The position numbers and the translations under genes were made by a program. This document shows positions 17,802-26,599 of a stretch of 64,000 nucleotides of DNA, in pieces. The stretch comes from Nitriliruptoraceae bacterium (GTDB taxonomy: Bacteria; Actinomycetota; Nitriliruptoria; Nitriliruptorales; Nitriliruptoraceae): assembly GCA_018401275.1 (NCBI GenBank), contig JAGYKW010000003.1:62001-126000 (forward strand), written 5' to 3'. The notes beneath the pieces are model-generated. The model was not told the origin of the DNA and did not search any database. It saw only the letters and a list, made by a program, of their open reading frames with translations. How positions within the stretch are numbered: the first letter of the stretch is position 1; each line of letters opens with the position of its first letter.

Positions 17802-19067
17802 TCACCCTCCGGTTCCTGCCGTCAGCTCACGGCCGAGACGCACGATGATCGCGACCGGAGCGCCCTCGTACAGCACTGGGCCGTCGATCGCTTCGATGGC
17901 AGCGGTGGGGAACTGCTCGGCGAGGAGGAACGCCACCGGTTCGGCCTCACGGTCCCCTCGAAGGTAGTTGATGACGGTCCGCTCACGGTCGAAACGCTCG
18001 TCGTTCCCGGTGCCCACGACGACGAAGCCCGCGCTGCGCAGCTCCGCCTCGTACAGCGCGGCGAGTCCGGCCACGCCGGCCCCGTTGAGCACCGCGATCT
18101 GGGTGACGCTGCGCAGCCGCTCCACGTCCTCCACGGGGTCGATCGCGTCGAACGGCAGTCCGTCCCGCAGGCGCTGGAAGCGGATCATCGCCGACTCCTC
18201 GAGCACGACCAGCTCGCCCGTGGTCGGGTTACGCACCATCGGCAGGCGGTCGACATCCAGACGGGTCGGGACTCCGATGCCGGGCGACAGCTCGAGCAGC
18301 CGCCGGATCCCGAGATCGACGTCGGTCACGACCTGTTCCGCGAGCACGCCCACGACCGCTCGGCCGAGCAGTGGCGAGCGGACGAACATCGAGACGTCGA
18401 GGTCGCTCGCGAGCGCGCGCAGCACTGCCGTGCTCCGGGCGAGCACCACCGCGGGATCGGGGTCGCGCTGCCATGCACGCACGTCGTCCGGGGTGGGCTC
18501 GTCACAACCCCAGCCACCGCACACCTCGAGTGGCCCGAGCAGGCGGATGAGGCTCGGAAGGGCCTCCGTCGAGAGCGCGACGACATGGTCGAGCCGCACC
18601 TCGGTGTAGTCGATGACCGCTCGTGCGAGCCGGTCGGCGCCGAGCTCACGCTGGATCTCGTCGAGCCGCATGAGGCCACGGCCGTCGACGAGGACCTCGA
18701 TGCTCTCCGGGAGGACGAGCGCCGCCGGGGCCTCGCGGTCCCCTCCGAGCTGGAGGATGATCGGGGGTGCAGCGAGCGGCGTCGGACGGAGCACCGTCGG
18801 ATCGAGCGGCTCGACCAGCAGCACGAGGATGGTGGTGCTCTCCTCGGGAGCTCGCGCGCCCGAGGCGCCGAGCATGAGCACGTCATCACGCAACGAGGAC
18901 AGCGGGACGCCCTCGATCCGGCTCGACCCGACGAGCCACAGCACGCCGACGAACGCGCCCCACAGCAGCGCGAGGATGATCGCGCCGATCGTGAGCCGCA
19001 GCACGACGCGCAGGATGCGGACGGACGGACGTCGCCGTGCCAGCGAGAAGCCCTGCGAGAGCGACAC
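17802..19067 (-). CDS. Degenerate LCP-like protein with LytR_C domain
   Basis: A 421-residue protein with the same layout as the downstream LCP gene: basic cytoplasmic end, transmembrane helix (about 22-46), a region alignable with the LCP core, and a C-terminal LytR_C domain (IAVLNGAGVAGLAALYEAELR onwards). Where the active LCP has SIPRDL this one has VLPESI, and the later Arg-rich AFVRSR is replaced by DVRAWQ, so the catalytic arginines appear lost. It may be a non-catalytic partner. The start is GTG 19067 (GGAAGG about 10 nt upstream); the frame stays open to 19982 but those residues are not family-like. Confidence 0.72.
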   Translation of the reverse strand: MSLSQGFSLARRRPSVRILRVVLRLTIGAIILALLWGAFVGVLWLVGSSRIEGVPLSSLRDDVLMLGASGARAPEESTTILVLLVEPLDPTVLRPTPLAAPPIILQLGGDREAPAALVLPESIEVLVDGRGLMRLDEIQRELGADRLARAVIDYTEVRLDHVVALSTEALPSLIRLLGPLEVCGGWGCDEPTPDDVRAWQRDPDPAVVLARSTAVLRALASDLDVSMFVRSPLLGRAVVGVLAEQVVTDVDLGIRRLLELSPGIGVPTRLDVDRLPMVRNPTTGELVVLEESAMIRFQRLRDGLPFDAIDPVEDVERLRSVTQIAVLNGAGVAGLAALYEAELRSAGFVVVGTGNDERFDRERTVINYLRGDREAEPVAFLLAEQFPTAAIEAIDGPVLYEGAPVAIIVRLGRELTAGTGG

Positions 19068-19182
19068 GGGCGCCGTCCCTTCCGCGGACCCGTCCGTGCA
19101 TCGGAGGGCCTGCTGCGTCGGAGCGTAGAGGGGCGCATCGCTAGCCTCCCGGCTTCGACGCCCGCCGTATGGACGGACCAGC

Positions 19183-20001
19183 ATGCGCATCGCAGGTGTC
19201 GGGGACCGCCCACCGTCCGCACAGGACATCGCCGCCGCGCTCGCGGGCGCAGTGTCCGCGCTCGGGCAGCGTCCGGCCATCACGGGCCTGCGACCGGACG
19301 GCCGTCGCGAGCAGGGGTTCGCGTCACTGTCGGGCTGGGTCGCGAAGGGCGCGAACCTCCTCGCCGGCGAGTTCGGACTGGGTCCCGGGGACCGGGTCGG
19401 CCTGGCCGGTCCCCCGAGCTGGCCGCTGGCCGCCGCCGCACTCTCCGCATGGTGGGTCGGTGTCACGGTCGTCGCGGCGAGCACGGACGGCATCGACCTC
19501 GCCATCGTGCACGTCGCGGCGAGCGGTTCCGACTCCAGCTCGACGCACGCCTCACTCCCGTCCCCGCTCCCGTCCCCGCTCCCGTCCGAAGTGCTCTGGT
19601 TCGGCGACGCACTCGACGCGACGGGCGATGCGACGGACGACATCGCGCCCGGACCAGCGTCACCGTCAGGAGAGTGGTGGGCGGACGCGGTCACACCGCA
19701 TCCGGACCGGCCACCTGCGGCCGCGCACGACGGGACCCTCGTCGCACTCATCACGCCGGACGGCAGCACCGTGTCGCAGCGAGCACTGCTCGACATGCTC
19801 GCGACCGACCCCGGTGGAGCGATCGGCATCCTCCGCTCGGGTGCGAGCGACGTGCTGCAGCGTGACGACACGGCCCTGCTGCTGGCGACGCTCGCGCTCC
19901 GACCGCTCGTGACCGGATCCGCGTCGGTCGTGGTCGAGGCCGACGACGACGCCCGGGAGCGCATCGTCGCGGCGGAGCGCATCGCGCGCTGGTACGCCTG
20001 A
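19183..20001 (+). CDS. TIGR03089-family protein (AMP-binding-enzyme-like)
   Basis: A 272-residue protein matching the actinobacteria-restricted TIGR03089 family, distantly similar to the N-terminal part of acyl-adenylate ligases. The segment with a domain-like flow (SLSGWVAKGANLLAGEFGLG and DRVGLAGPPSWPLAAAALSA) recalls the start of AMP-binding domains, but the adenylate P-loop and the C-terminal lysine domain are missing, so catalysis is unlikely. Its place next to LCP genes matches Rv3268. A Pro-Ser run in the middle is encoded by a 12-bp tandem repeat. TAGCCT at 19142-19147 may be its -10. Function unknown. Confidence 0.8.
   Translation: MRIAGVGDRPPSAQDIAAALAGAVSALGQRPAITGLRPDGRREQGFASLSGWVAKGANLLAGEFGLGPGDRVGLAGPPSWPLAAAALSAWWVGVTVVAASTDGIDLAIVHVAASGSDSSSTHASLPSPLPSPLPSEVLWFGDALDATGDATDDIAPGPASPSGEWWADAVTPHPDRPPAAAHDGTLVALITPDGSTVSQRALLDMLATDPGGAIGILRSGASDVLQRDDTALLLATLALRPLVTGSASVVVEADDDARERIVAAERIARWYA
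19555..19587 (+). repeat. 12-bp tandem repeat inside the TIGR03089 gene
   Basis: Two full copies of CTCCCGTCCCCG and a 9-bp partial third. The unit is a multiple of three and encodes a Leu-Pro-Ser-Pro repeat, so copy-number change would alter only a flexible linker. Confidence 0.8.
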
Positions 20002-20036
20002 CCGCACGGCCCGCGCGTCGCAGCCGGCGCTCGCGT

Positions 20037-21830
20037 TCAGACGCCGGCGCGGTCCGGGGTGAGCGCGTAGAGGTCGTCCGAGCCCGCGGTGACGATCGGC
20101 GCGAGGCCGTGCACGCAGGGCAGGATCCGCGTCACGAGCACACGCGCGCGCAGCGTCCTTGCCTCGAGGGTGCCGTCGGGCAGGCCGGGCAGCGACCCGT
20201 CGACCGCAGCGGCATGGGCCGCCGCGACGCCTCGGACGACGAGTCCGGTCGCGATCACCGTGCTCAGCAGCCGCAGGTAGGCGCTCGCGCCGGCCAGGAC
20301 ATCGACGGGACGGTCGCTGCGACCCAGCAGGTCGACGGTCACGGCACGAGCGACGTCGCGTGCGGCAGCGAGCGGTCCTGCGAGATCGGACAGGGCCCCG
20401 GGGAGCTGGTCGGGCACGAGCGTGTCGAGCACGCCGAGCACGGACGCGCCGCCGTCGACGGGCAGCTTGCGCATCACGAGGTCGACGGCCTGGATGCCGT
20501 TCGTCCCCTCGTAGATCGGGGCGATGCGAGCATCCCGCAGGTGCTGGGCGACACCGGTCTCCTCGACGTAACCCATCCCGCCGAACACCTGGAGGGCGGT
20601 CGAGGTCAGCTCGACCCCGAGGTCGGTGCACCATGACTTCGCGAGCGGCGTCAGCAGGTCGGCCATCCGCTGCCCGGCCCGCCGGCCGTCCTCGTCGACG
20701 GCGTTGAGCGAGAGATCGATGGCCCGGGCGTTCTCGTAGCAGAGCGCCCGCATCGCATCGATGGTCGCACGCGTCTCGAGCAGCATGCGCCGGACGTCCG
20801 GATGGTCGATGATGGGCGACTGCACGCCCGGCGCGGCACCGGGTGCGCGCCCCTGGAGCCGGTCGCGCGCGAACGCCTCCGCGTGCTGAGCGGCGCGCTC
20901 CGCGACGGCGAGCCCCTGCAGACCCACGCCGAGCCGCGCATCGTTCATCATCGTGAACATCTGGCGCATGCCGTCATGCGGGTCCCCGACCAGCTCACCG
21001 ACAGCACCGTCACCGTTCTCACCGAACGCCATCACGCACGTGGGTGAGGCGTGGATGCCGAGCTTGTGCTCGAGGGAGACGACCTGGACGTCGTTGCGCG
21101 CACCGAGCGTCCCGTCATCGCTCACGAGGAACTTCGGCACGAGGAAGAGCGAGATGCCCTTCGTCCCCGGAGGTGCGTCGGGCAGTCGCGCGAGCACGAG
21201 GTGGACGATCTGCTCGCTGAGGTCGTGGTCGCCGTAGGTGATGTAGATCTTCTGCCCGAACAGGCGGTACGAGCCGTCGCTGACCGGCTCGGCACGCGTC
21301 GTGACGGCGCCGACGTCGGAGCCGGCCTGCGGCTCGGTCAGGTTCATCGTGCCGGCCCACTCGCCGGTGATCATGTGCGGCAGGTAGCGCGCCTGCTGGT
21401 CCGCGGATCCGTGGTGGGTGAGCAGGTGGACCGCGCCTGTAGTGAGCAGCGGGTTGAGCGAGAACGCCATGTTCGCGCTCGTGATGAGTTCCTTCACCGC
21501 GAGCGCTGCGAGCAGAGGGAACCCACCGCCCCCGTGCTCCTCCGGGTGCTGCATCGCGCCCCAGCCGGAGGACACGTAGCGCTCGTAGGCCGCGTGGAAG
21601 CTGGCGGGCGTGACGACCCCACCGTCGACGATCCGTGCCCCCTCGCGGTCGCCGTCACGGTTCGTCGGCGCCACGACCTCCTCGGCGAAGCGGCCGGCCT
21701 CCTCCAGGAGCGCCGCCATCGTCTCGCCGTCCGCATGAGCGAAGGCCGAGAGCGAGGACAGCGTCGAGAGCGGCACGACATGCGCGAGCGTGAAGCCGAT
21801 GTCGGTCAGCGGGGCACGGTAATTGTCCAT
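20037..21830 (-). CDS. Acyl-CoA dehydrogenase, FadE5-like long form
   Basis: A 597-residue flavoprotein of the large acyl-CoA dehydrogenase subgroup with an added C-terminal domain (from about 480), as in mycobacterial FadE5 and DmdC-type enzymes. It introduces the alpha-beta double bond into acyl-CoA using FAD. The core shows NLTEPQAGSDVGA, TYGDHD, the flavin/substrate loop GVGLQGLAVAERA and IYEGTNGIQ carrying the catalytic glutamate. Electron-transfer flavoprotein genes are not in the window. It stands convergent to the TIGR03089 gene (35-bp gap), 9 nt downstream of the unknown gene 21840-22640; a fadE gene lies at the same place in M. tuberculosis. Confidence 0.93.
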   Translation of the reverse strand: MDNYRAPLTDIGFTLAHVVPLSTLSSLSAFAHADGETMAALLEEAGRFAEEVVAPTNRDGDREGARIVDGGVVTPASFHAAYERYVSSGWGAMQHPEEHGGGGFPLLAALAVKELITSANMAFSLNPLLTTGAVHLLTHHGSADQQARYLPHMITGEWAGTMNLTEPQAGSDVGAVTTRAEPVSDGSYRLFGQKIYITYGDHDLSEQIVHLVLARLPDAPPGTKGISLFLVPKFLVSDDGTLGARNDVQVVSLEHKLGIHASPTCVMAFGENGDGAVGELVGDPHDGMRQMFTMMNDARLGVGLQGLAVAERAAQHAEAFARDRLQGRAPGAAPGVQSPIIDHPDVRRMLLETRATIDAMRALCYENARAIDLSLNAVDEDGRRAGQRMADLLTPLAKSWCTDLGVELTSTALQVFGGMGYVEETGVAQHLRDARIAPIYEGTNGIQAVDLVMRKLPVDGGASVLGVLDTLVPDQLPGALSDLAGPLAAARDVARAVTVDLLGRSDRPVDVLAGASAYLRLLSTVIATGLVVRGVAAAHAAAVDGSLPGLPDGTLEARTLRARVLVTRILPCVHGLAPIVTAGSDDLYALTPDRAGV

Positions 21831-21839
21831 GCAGCGAGT

Positions 21840-22640
21840 CTACTTGCGCGGCACGAGGCGGTCCCTGACCCCCTCGAGGTCGAGCCGGTGCCGTCCGAGC
21901 CGTGGACGGCGAAGGACCGACAGCGTGGCCCGCGGACCATCGAGTCCGGGACCGCGGTCCACCCCGGCGCGCCCGAGGCCCGGCCAGGCGGCGGGCAGTC
22001 CGGGCCACACCTCGAGCACCGGGACGAGCCGCAGCGCCGTGCCGTCGGGGAGCGACAGTGGTGCATCGAGTCCCCCGGCCACCAGCTGCCCGGCGACACG
22101 ATCGAGGACCGCGACGGCAGCCTCCGCCGCGCCCGCCGGCACGCCGTACAGCTCGAGGTCGGGGACGCCGAAGCGCGCCGCGCCATGGGTGAGGATCCAC
22201 CCGGCCGGAGGCGCCTGCGCACCGACGACGCTCACGACAGCATCATGCACCTCGACCACGCCGGCGGAGACGCGTGTCATCCAGACCTCGTCACGATCGA
22301 CCCGGGCGGAGAGATCGCGCACCCCTCGGACCCGTCCGGGCAGCGCGCGGGCGAGCGCGGCGAGGAGAGCCGCCTGGCGCGAGAGTCCCTCTGCGAGCCC
22401 GTCGGAGGCGATCACGACCTCCGTACGCAGCAGCGGCGTCCCTGCGTCGTCGATCGCCCGGACGACGGCCCGCTGCATGCGGCCACCCCAGTGCACGTCC
22501 TGCGCGAGGGTCCCGTCGGTCCGATGCGCGGACGCGCGATCGATCCCGCCGGCCGCGCGGGCTGCGGCGACGACCTCGGCGACGTCCTCGACAGGCCGGT
22601 CGAGGATGAGTGCGAGCAGCGAGGGCCGTGCTCCGCTCAT
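21840..22640 (-). CDS. Conserved-looking protein of unknown function
   Basis: A 266-residue protein I cannot assign. It is soluble-looking with no signal or membrane helix. Alternating hydrophobic strands and small residues (LLALILDRPVEDVAEVVAAA, then VVRAIDDAGTPLLRTEVVIA) suggest an alpha/beta fold. The DNA composition is like its neighbours and the frame is tightly embedded: ATG 22640 overlaps the birA stop (ATGA) and its stop is 9 nt from the acyl-CoA dehydrogenase start, so it is real and co-expressed with birA. Its context hints at biotin or acyl-CoA metabolism, but that is only positional. Confidence 0.75.
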   Translation of the reverse strand: MSGARPSLLALILDRPVEDVAEVVAAARAAGGIDRASAHRTDGTLAQDVHWGGRMQRAVVRAIDDAGTPLLRTEVVIASDGLAEGLSRQAALLAALARALPGRVRGVRDLSARVDRDEVWMTRVSAGVVEVHDAVVSVVGAQAPPAGWILTHGAARFGVPDLELYGVPAGAAEAAVAVLDRVAGQLVAGGLDAPLSLPDGTALRLVPVLEVWPGLPAAWPGLGRAGVDRGPGLDGPRATLSVLRRPRLGRHRLDLEGVRDRLVPRK

Positions 22641-23494
22641 CGGTGCTCCTCACGCCCTGATGGGTGACCCACAGCGTCGCGGACGGTGCCGGCGAGGATG
22701 GCCTCCGTCCCGTCGGCGCCCGCGACGACCAGGCGTCCCTCGTCGTCGACCCCCGTCGCACGGCCGACGACGCGACGGCCGCCAGGCAGCGTGACCTCGA
22801 CCGCACGGCCGATGGTCTCGCACCGGGTCCGGTAGTCGGCCAGCAGTGCTCGTGGCGCGTCGCCGAGCCGGACGATCACGTCGTCGAGTGCAGCGAGGAG
22901 TGAGGCGAGCAGCACGGGCCGCACCGGCGACGCACCGGTCAGCGAAGCGAGACAGATGCGGTCGGGTGGCAGCAGACCTCGCAGGTCGACGTTGAGCCCG
23001 ATGCCGCACAGCAGAACGTCACGGTCCGCGGCCTGCTGACGTTCGATGAGGATCCCGGCGAGCTTGCGCAGCCGACCGTCCTCGTCGGAGCGCACGACGA
23101 CGTCGTTCGGCCACTTCAACAGGGGGATGGCGGCCGTCAGCTCGACCGCTGCGGCCGCTTCGACCGCTGTGACGACCGCCAGACCGAACGCGTGCGGCGC
23201 GAACGCCGCGATCGCGGGCGTGTCGATGATGACGGTCAACGCCAGCGTCCCACCATCGCGATCGTCGTCCCAGGTGCGGCCGGACCGCCCGCGGCCCGCG
23301 AGCTGACGGTCGGCGAGGACCACCGTCCCGTCCCTCGCCCCGTCGGCGACGGACGCCGATGCAGCGTCCTGCGTCGAGTCGACCTCCCCGACCGGCAGGA
23401 CCTCACGCAGCCGTCGGTTGCGCACCAGCACCTCCCTCACGCGCGAATCATCCAGATGCGGGCTCCACGCGCTGGTGCCGTCGACGGCTCCCAC
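22637..23494 (-). CDS. birA: Biotin-[acetyl-CoA-carboxylase] ligase, monofunctional
   Basis: A 285-residue biotin protein ligase. It activates biotin to biotinyl-AMP and attaches it to the lysine of the carboxyl-carrier domain encoded at 26600-28348. The active-site loop [16 protein letters not shown] and the C-terminal SH3-like domain ([20 protein letters not shown]) are clear. There is no N-terminal helix-turn-helix, so it is the group I form that does not repress biotin genes. GTG 23494 has a GAGAGGT-type site upstream. Divergent from accD across 84 bp. Confidence 0.94.
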   Translation of the reverse strand: MGAVDGTSAWSPHLDDSRVREVLVRNRRLREVLPVGEVDSTQDAASASVADGARDGTVVLADRQLAGRGRSGRTWDDDRDGGTLALTVIIDTPAIAAFAPHAFGLAVVTAVEAAAAVELTAAIPLLKWPNDVVVRSDEDGRLRKLAGILIERQQAADRDVLLCGIGLNVDLRGLLPPDRICLASLTGASPVRPVLLASLLAALDDVIVRLGDAPRALLADYRTRCETIGRAVEVTLPGGRRVVGRATGVDDEGRLVVAGADGTEAILAGTVRDAVGHPSGREEHR

Positions 23495-23578
23495 GATGCC
23501 GACCTCTCGATCGCTCTCTCACTCGATGCTGCGGGGTCGGACACTAGGCTGACTCCGCCAGGACCGGAGGATGCAGCG

Positions 23579-25135
23579 GTGAGCAGCACGACATCGGCTC
23601 GACTCGAGGAACTGCGACGACGGCGCAGCGAGGCGGTCCTCGGCGGCGGACCCGAGGCGGTCGCGCGGCAGCATGAGCGCGGCAAGCTCAGCGCGCGCGA
23701 GCGGATCGACCTGCTCGTGGACGAGGGCTCGTTCACCGAGACGGACGCGTTCGCGCTGCACCGCGCGGCCGGGTTCGGCGTCGAGGCCCAACGTCACCCG
23801 GGCGATGGCGTCGTGACGGGCCACGCGACGATAGACGGGCGCGCCGTGTGCCTGTACAGCCAGGACTTCACCGTCCTCGGCGGATCGCTCGGCGAGGTCC
23901 ACGCCGGGAAGATCATCAAGGTCATGGAACTCGCCGTCCGCATGGGGGTCCCGCTCATCGGTCTGAACGACTCCGGGGGGGCACGGATCCAGGAGGGCGT
24001 GGTGAGCCTCGGCGGCTACGCCGACATCTTCCTGCGCAACGTTCGGGCATCCGGGGTCATCCCGCAGATCAGCGCGATCCTCGGGCCCTGCGCCGGCGGG
24101 GCCGTCTACTCCCCGGCGATCACCGACTTCGTCTTCATGGTGCGCGACACCTCGCACCTGTTCGTCACCGGACCTGACGTCATCCGGACCGTCACCGGTG
24201 AGGAGGTGACGATGGAGGACCTGGGCGGTGCGATGACGCACGCGTCCCGGTCCGGCGTCGCGCACTTCGCGGCAGCGGACGAGCAGGCGGCGCTGGAGGA
24301 CATCGCGCTGCTGCTGTCGTTCCTGCCGTCGAACAACCTCGAGGAGGCCCCCCGGGTCGAGCCGACGGATGATCCCGACCGTGCGTGCACGTCGCTCGAC
24401 ACCTTCATGCCGGACACGGCGAACGTGCCCTACGACGTGCGCGACATCATCGCCGAGGTCGTGGACGACGGTGAGCTGCTCGAGGTCGCGGCGGAGTACG
24501 CGCAGAACATCGTCGTCGGCTTCGCTCGTCTCGACGGGCGCTCGGTCGGGATCGTGGCGAACCAGCCGCAGCACCTCGCCGGCGTCCTCGACATCCAGTC
24601 GTCGACGAAGGCTGCCCGGTTCGTGCGGACGTGTGACGCGTTCAACGTGCCGATCATCACGTTCGTCGACGTCCCCGGCTTCCTCCCAGGCACGTCGCAG
24701 GAGTTCGATGGCATCATCCGGCACGGGGCGAAGCTGCTGTACGCCTACGCGGAGGCGACCGTGCCGAAGCTCACGGTGATCCTGCGCAAGGCCTACGGCG
24801 GCGCGTACGACGTGATGGGTTCGAAGCACATCGGGGCCGACCTGAACCTGGCCTGGCCGACCGCCGAGATCGCAGTGATGGGCGCACGCGGCGCCGTCAA
24901 CATCCTGCACCGCCGCGAGCTCGCCGACGCCGAGGATCCGGCGACGATGCTCGCCGAGTTCGAGAGCAGGTACGCGCAGGAGTTCGCCAACCCGTGGCGC
25001 GCAGCCGAGCGCGGGTATGTCGACGCGGTCATCCTGCCGTCGGAGACCCGGCAGCAGCTCGTCCGCGGTCTGCGCTTCACGTCGACCAAGCGTGAGCCCG
25101 GTCCTGCGCGCAAGCACGGGAACATCCCGCTGTGA
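23579..25135 (+). CDS. accD: Acyl-CoA carboxylase carboxyltransferase (beta) subunit
   Basis: A 518-residue carboxyltransferase of the AccD5/PccB type, which moves CO2 from carboxybiotin to acetyl- or propionyl-CoA. Key segments are the [12 protein letters not shown] region, [14 protein letters not shown] (first oxyanion glycine region), [12 protein letters not shown] and [19 protein letters not shown] (second). GTG 23579 follows GGAGG by 8 nt; the frame is open upstream to 23192 but that part overlaps birA. TAGGCT (23545-23550) could be the -10. The stop overlaps the epsilon-subunit start (GTGA). Substrate choice between acetyl- and propionyl-CoA is not decided from sequence; the neighbouring mutase favours propionyl-CoA. 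Confidence 0.95.
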   Translation: MSSTTSARLEELRRRRSEAVLGGGPEAVARQHERGKLSARERIDLLVDEGSFTETDAFALHRAAGFGVEAQRHPGDGVVTGHATIDGRAVCLYSQDFTVLGGSLGEVHAGKIIKVMELAVRMGVPLIGLNDSGGARIQEGVVSLGGYADIFLRNVRASGVIPQISAILGPCAGGAVYSPAITDFVFMVRDTSHLFVTGPDVIRTVTGEEVTMEDLGGAMTHASRSGVAHFAAADEQAALEDIALLLSFLPSNNLEEAPRVEPTDDPDRACTSLDTFMPDTANVPYDVRDIIAEVVDDGELLEVAAEYAQNIVVGFARLDGRSVGIVANQPQHLAGVLDIQSSTKAARFVRTCDAFNVPIITFVDVPGFLPGTSQEFDGIIRHGAKLLYAYAEATVPKLTVILRKAYGGAYDVMGSKHIGADLNLAWPTAEIAVMGARGAVNILHRRELADAEDPATMLAEFESRYAQEFANPWRAAERGYVDAVILPSETRQQLVRGLRFTSTKREPGPARKHGNIPL

Positions 25136-25380
25136 GGCCGACGGATGGGCACGGCCGACGTGACGGCCGACGTGTGGAGCTCGATGTCCGCATCACCGCC
25201 GGCGGCGAGCTCACCGCGATCGAGCAGGAGGCGATCGTGACGGCGGTCTCGCGGCTCGTGCGGGACCGGACGGCGGAGCGTGCGCGACCTCCATCGGCCT
25301 GGGCGCTCGCAGGTCGCCTCGAGGCGAGTGGCGCGACGACCATCAGGTCGCGAGCTGCACTTCCACTCGGGACTGACTGA
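25132..25380 (+). CDS. accE: Acyl-CoA carboxylase epsilon subunit
   Basis: An 82-residue small protein with the pattern of actinobacterial AccE/PccE: an acidic-hydrophobic first half ([16 protein letters not shown]) and the SAW motif followed by an arginine-leucine segment ([14 protein letters not shown]). The epsilon subunit binds between alpha and beta subunits and raises activity. GTG 25132 overlaps the accD stop by 4 bp, matching accD5-accE5 in mycobacteria. Its stop is 15 bp from the convergent cupredoxin gene. Confidence 0.83.
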   Translation: MRPTDGHGRRDGRRVELDVRITAGGELTAIEQEAIVTAVSRLVRDRTAERARPPSAWALAGRLEASGATTIRSRAALPLGTD

Positions 25381-25395
25381 GCGGAAGTTCCAGGA

Positions 25396-25872
25396 TCACA
25401 TCCCGGACGGCGCTCCAGAAGCCTCACCGGCCGCTCGTGCCTCCTCCGGCGTGGCATAGACGGTGATGACGGTCTCCATGCCGGCAGCCCGGTGACCGGG
25501 CACCGTGCAGATGACCGTCCACTCGCCGGGGAACAGCAGGACCGTGCCCACGCCCGTCTGGTTGCCGTCGGCCTCGGGGATGTCCGAGCCGTCCGCAGCG
25601 CCGAGGAACTGGGCGTTGTGGTAGGCGTCGCTGACGTTCACGACGGTGACCTCGACCGCGCCCGTGACAGCGGATGCATCAGTGACATCGAAGAAGAAGT
25701 TGCCCATGTCCATCGCGATCGTCCCGCCGGGACCGACCGGCTGGATCGGATCGCAACCCTCAGTACCGGGCGGGCAGACGAGTGGACTCGCGTCGACCGC
25801 ACCCTCCGGCAACGTGGCGCAGCCGGTGAGCATCAGGACGGAAGCAGCAGCGGCGAACAGACGCAGGCGCAC
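25396..25872 (-). CDS. Cupredoxin-like lipoprotein
   Basis: A 158-residue secreted copper protein candidate. The signal peptide ends in the lipobox LTGC, so it should be a membrane lipoprotein. The type-1 copper ligands can be placed as His in DAYHNAQF, Cys in VICTVPGH, the His of the same motif and Met in AAGMET. Start GTG 25872 has GAGG 5 nt upstream; an upstream ATG at 25911 lacks a site. It resembles plastocyanin/azurin-type electron carriers, but no oxidase or nitrite reductase is nearby. It is transcribed after the second cupredoxin gene (98-bp gap). Confidence 0.85.
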   Translation of the reverse strand: MRLRLFAAAASVLMLTGCATLPEGAVDASPLVCPPGTEGCDPIQPVGPGGTIAMDMGNFFFDVTDASAVTGAVEVTVVNVSDAYHNAQFLGAADGSDIPEADGNQTGVGTVLLFPGEWTVICTVPGHRAAGMETVITVYATPEEARAAGEASGAPSGM

Positions 25873-25970
25873 GGTGACCTCGCTGGGGGGCGAACGGGAC
25901 GGGTGGAGCATACCGGCGCGGAGGAGGCGACCTCCGTCAGCACGGGACCGCAGCGGAGGCGCGGGAGCGC

Positions 25971-26360
25971 TCAGCGGACCTCGAGCACACCGCGCATCGT
26001 GACCTCGTGACCGGGGACCGTGCAGACGTAGGTGTACAGGCCGGGGTCGAGCGTGACCTCACCGAAGGCGGTCTGGCCGGGCGCGCAGGCGGCGACCTCC
26101 GCGCCGGTCTCCTCGATCACGAGGTTGTGGTTCGCGCCGCGCTCACACACGATCGCGACGCTGAGCGTGCCGGCGTCCACGGTGACCCGGTCGGGCTCCC
26201 ACCGCAGCATGTCGGTCCCGAGCAGCGCGATGTCCGCGTCCGGGAGACCATCGGCGGACCCACCCCCGCAGGCGGCGAGGACGACGGCTCCCGCGCTGAA
26301 CAGCACCGCGATGTGGTTCCGAGCGCGGCGACGGACGGGGCGACTCGATTCGGGGGTCAT
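25971..26360 (-). CDS. Cupredoxin-like lipoprotein
   Basis: A 129-residue lipoprotein with a twin-arginine-free signal peptide, lipobox LAAC and a compact cupredoxin domain. Ligand pattern: His in GANHNLVI, then Cys, His and Met in YVCTVPGHEVTM, the normal blue-copper C-terminal loop. ATG 26360 follows GGAG by 5 nt; the frame is open further upstream without a site or family similarity. It shares the VCTVPGH loop with the gene downstream, so they are probably ancient tandem duplicates with diverged N-terminal halves. Both interrupt the carboxylase genes. Confidence 0.87.
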   Translation of the reverse strand: MTPESSRPVRRRARNHIAVLFSAGAVVLAACGGGSADGLPDADIALLGTDMLRWEPDRVTVDAGTLSVAIVCERGANHNLVIEETGAEVAACAPGQTAFGEVTLDPGLYTYVCTVPGHEVTMRGVLEVR

Positions 26361-26599
26361 GGGAGCTCCTGCGGACAGAGGGCCGACGGCCTCGAAGGTA
26401 CCGAGCGCCATCCTGCCCCTTCTCGCCGCAGCCCTCCCCACAGCAGTTCTTCGAGGACCGAGCAGGAGCCGGATGGGATCCGGACGGCCCGCACTACCCT
26501 TGCGGAGTCCTGACCAGCAGTGGACCGCTGACCCGAGGGTCAGCACCGCAGCAGCCCGTCCACCGCGCCACGGACGCCTCGTCGTGGAAGGTGTCGACC

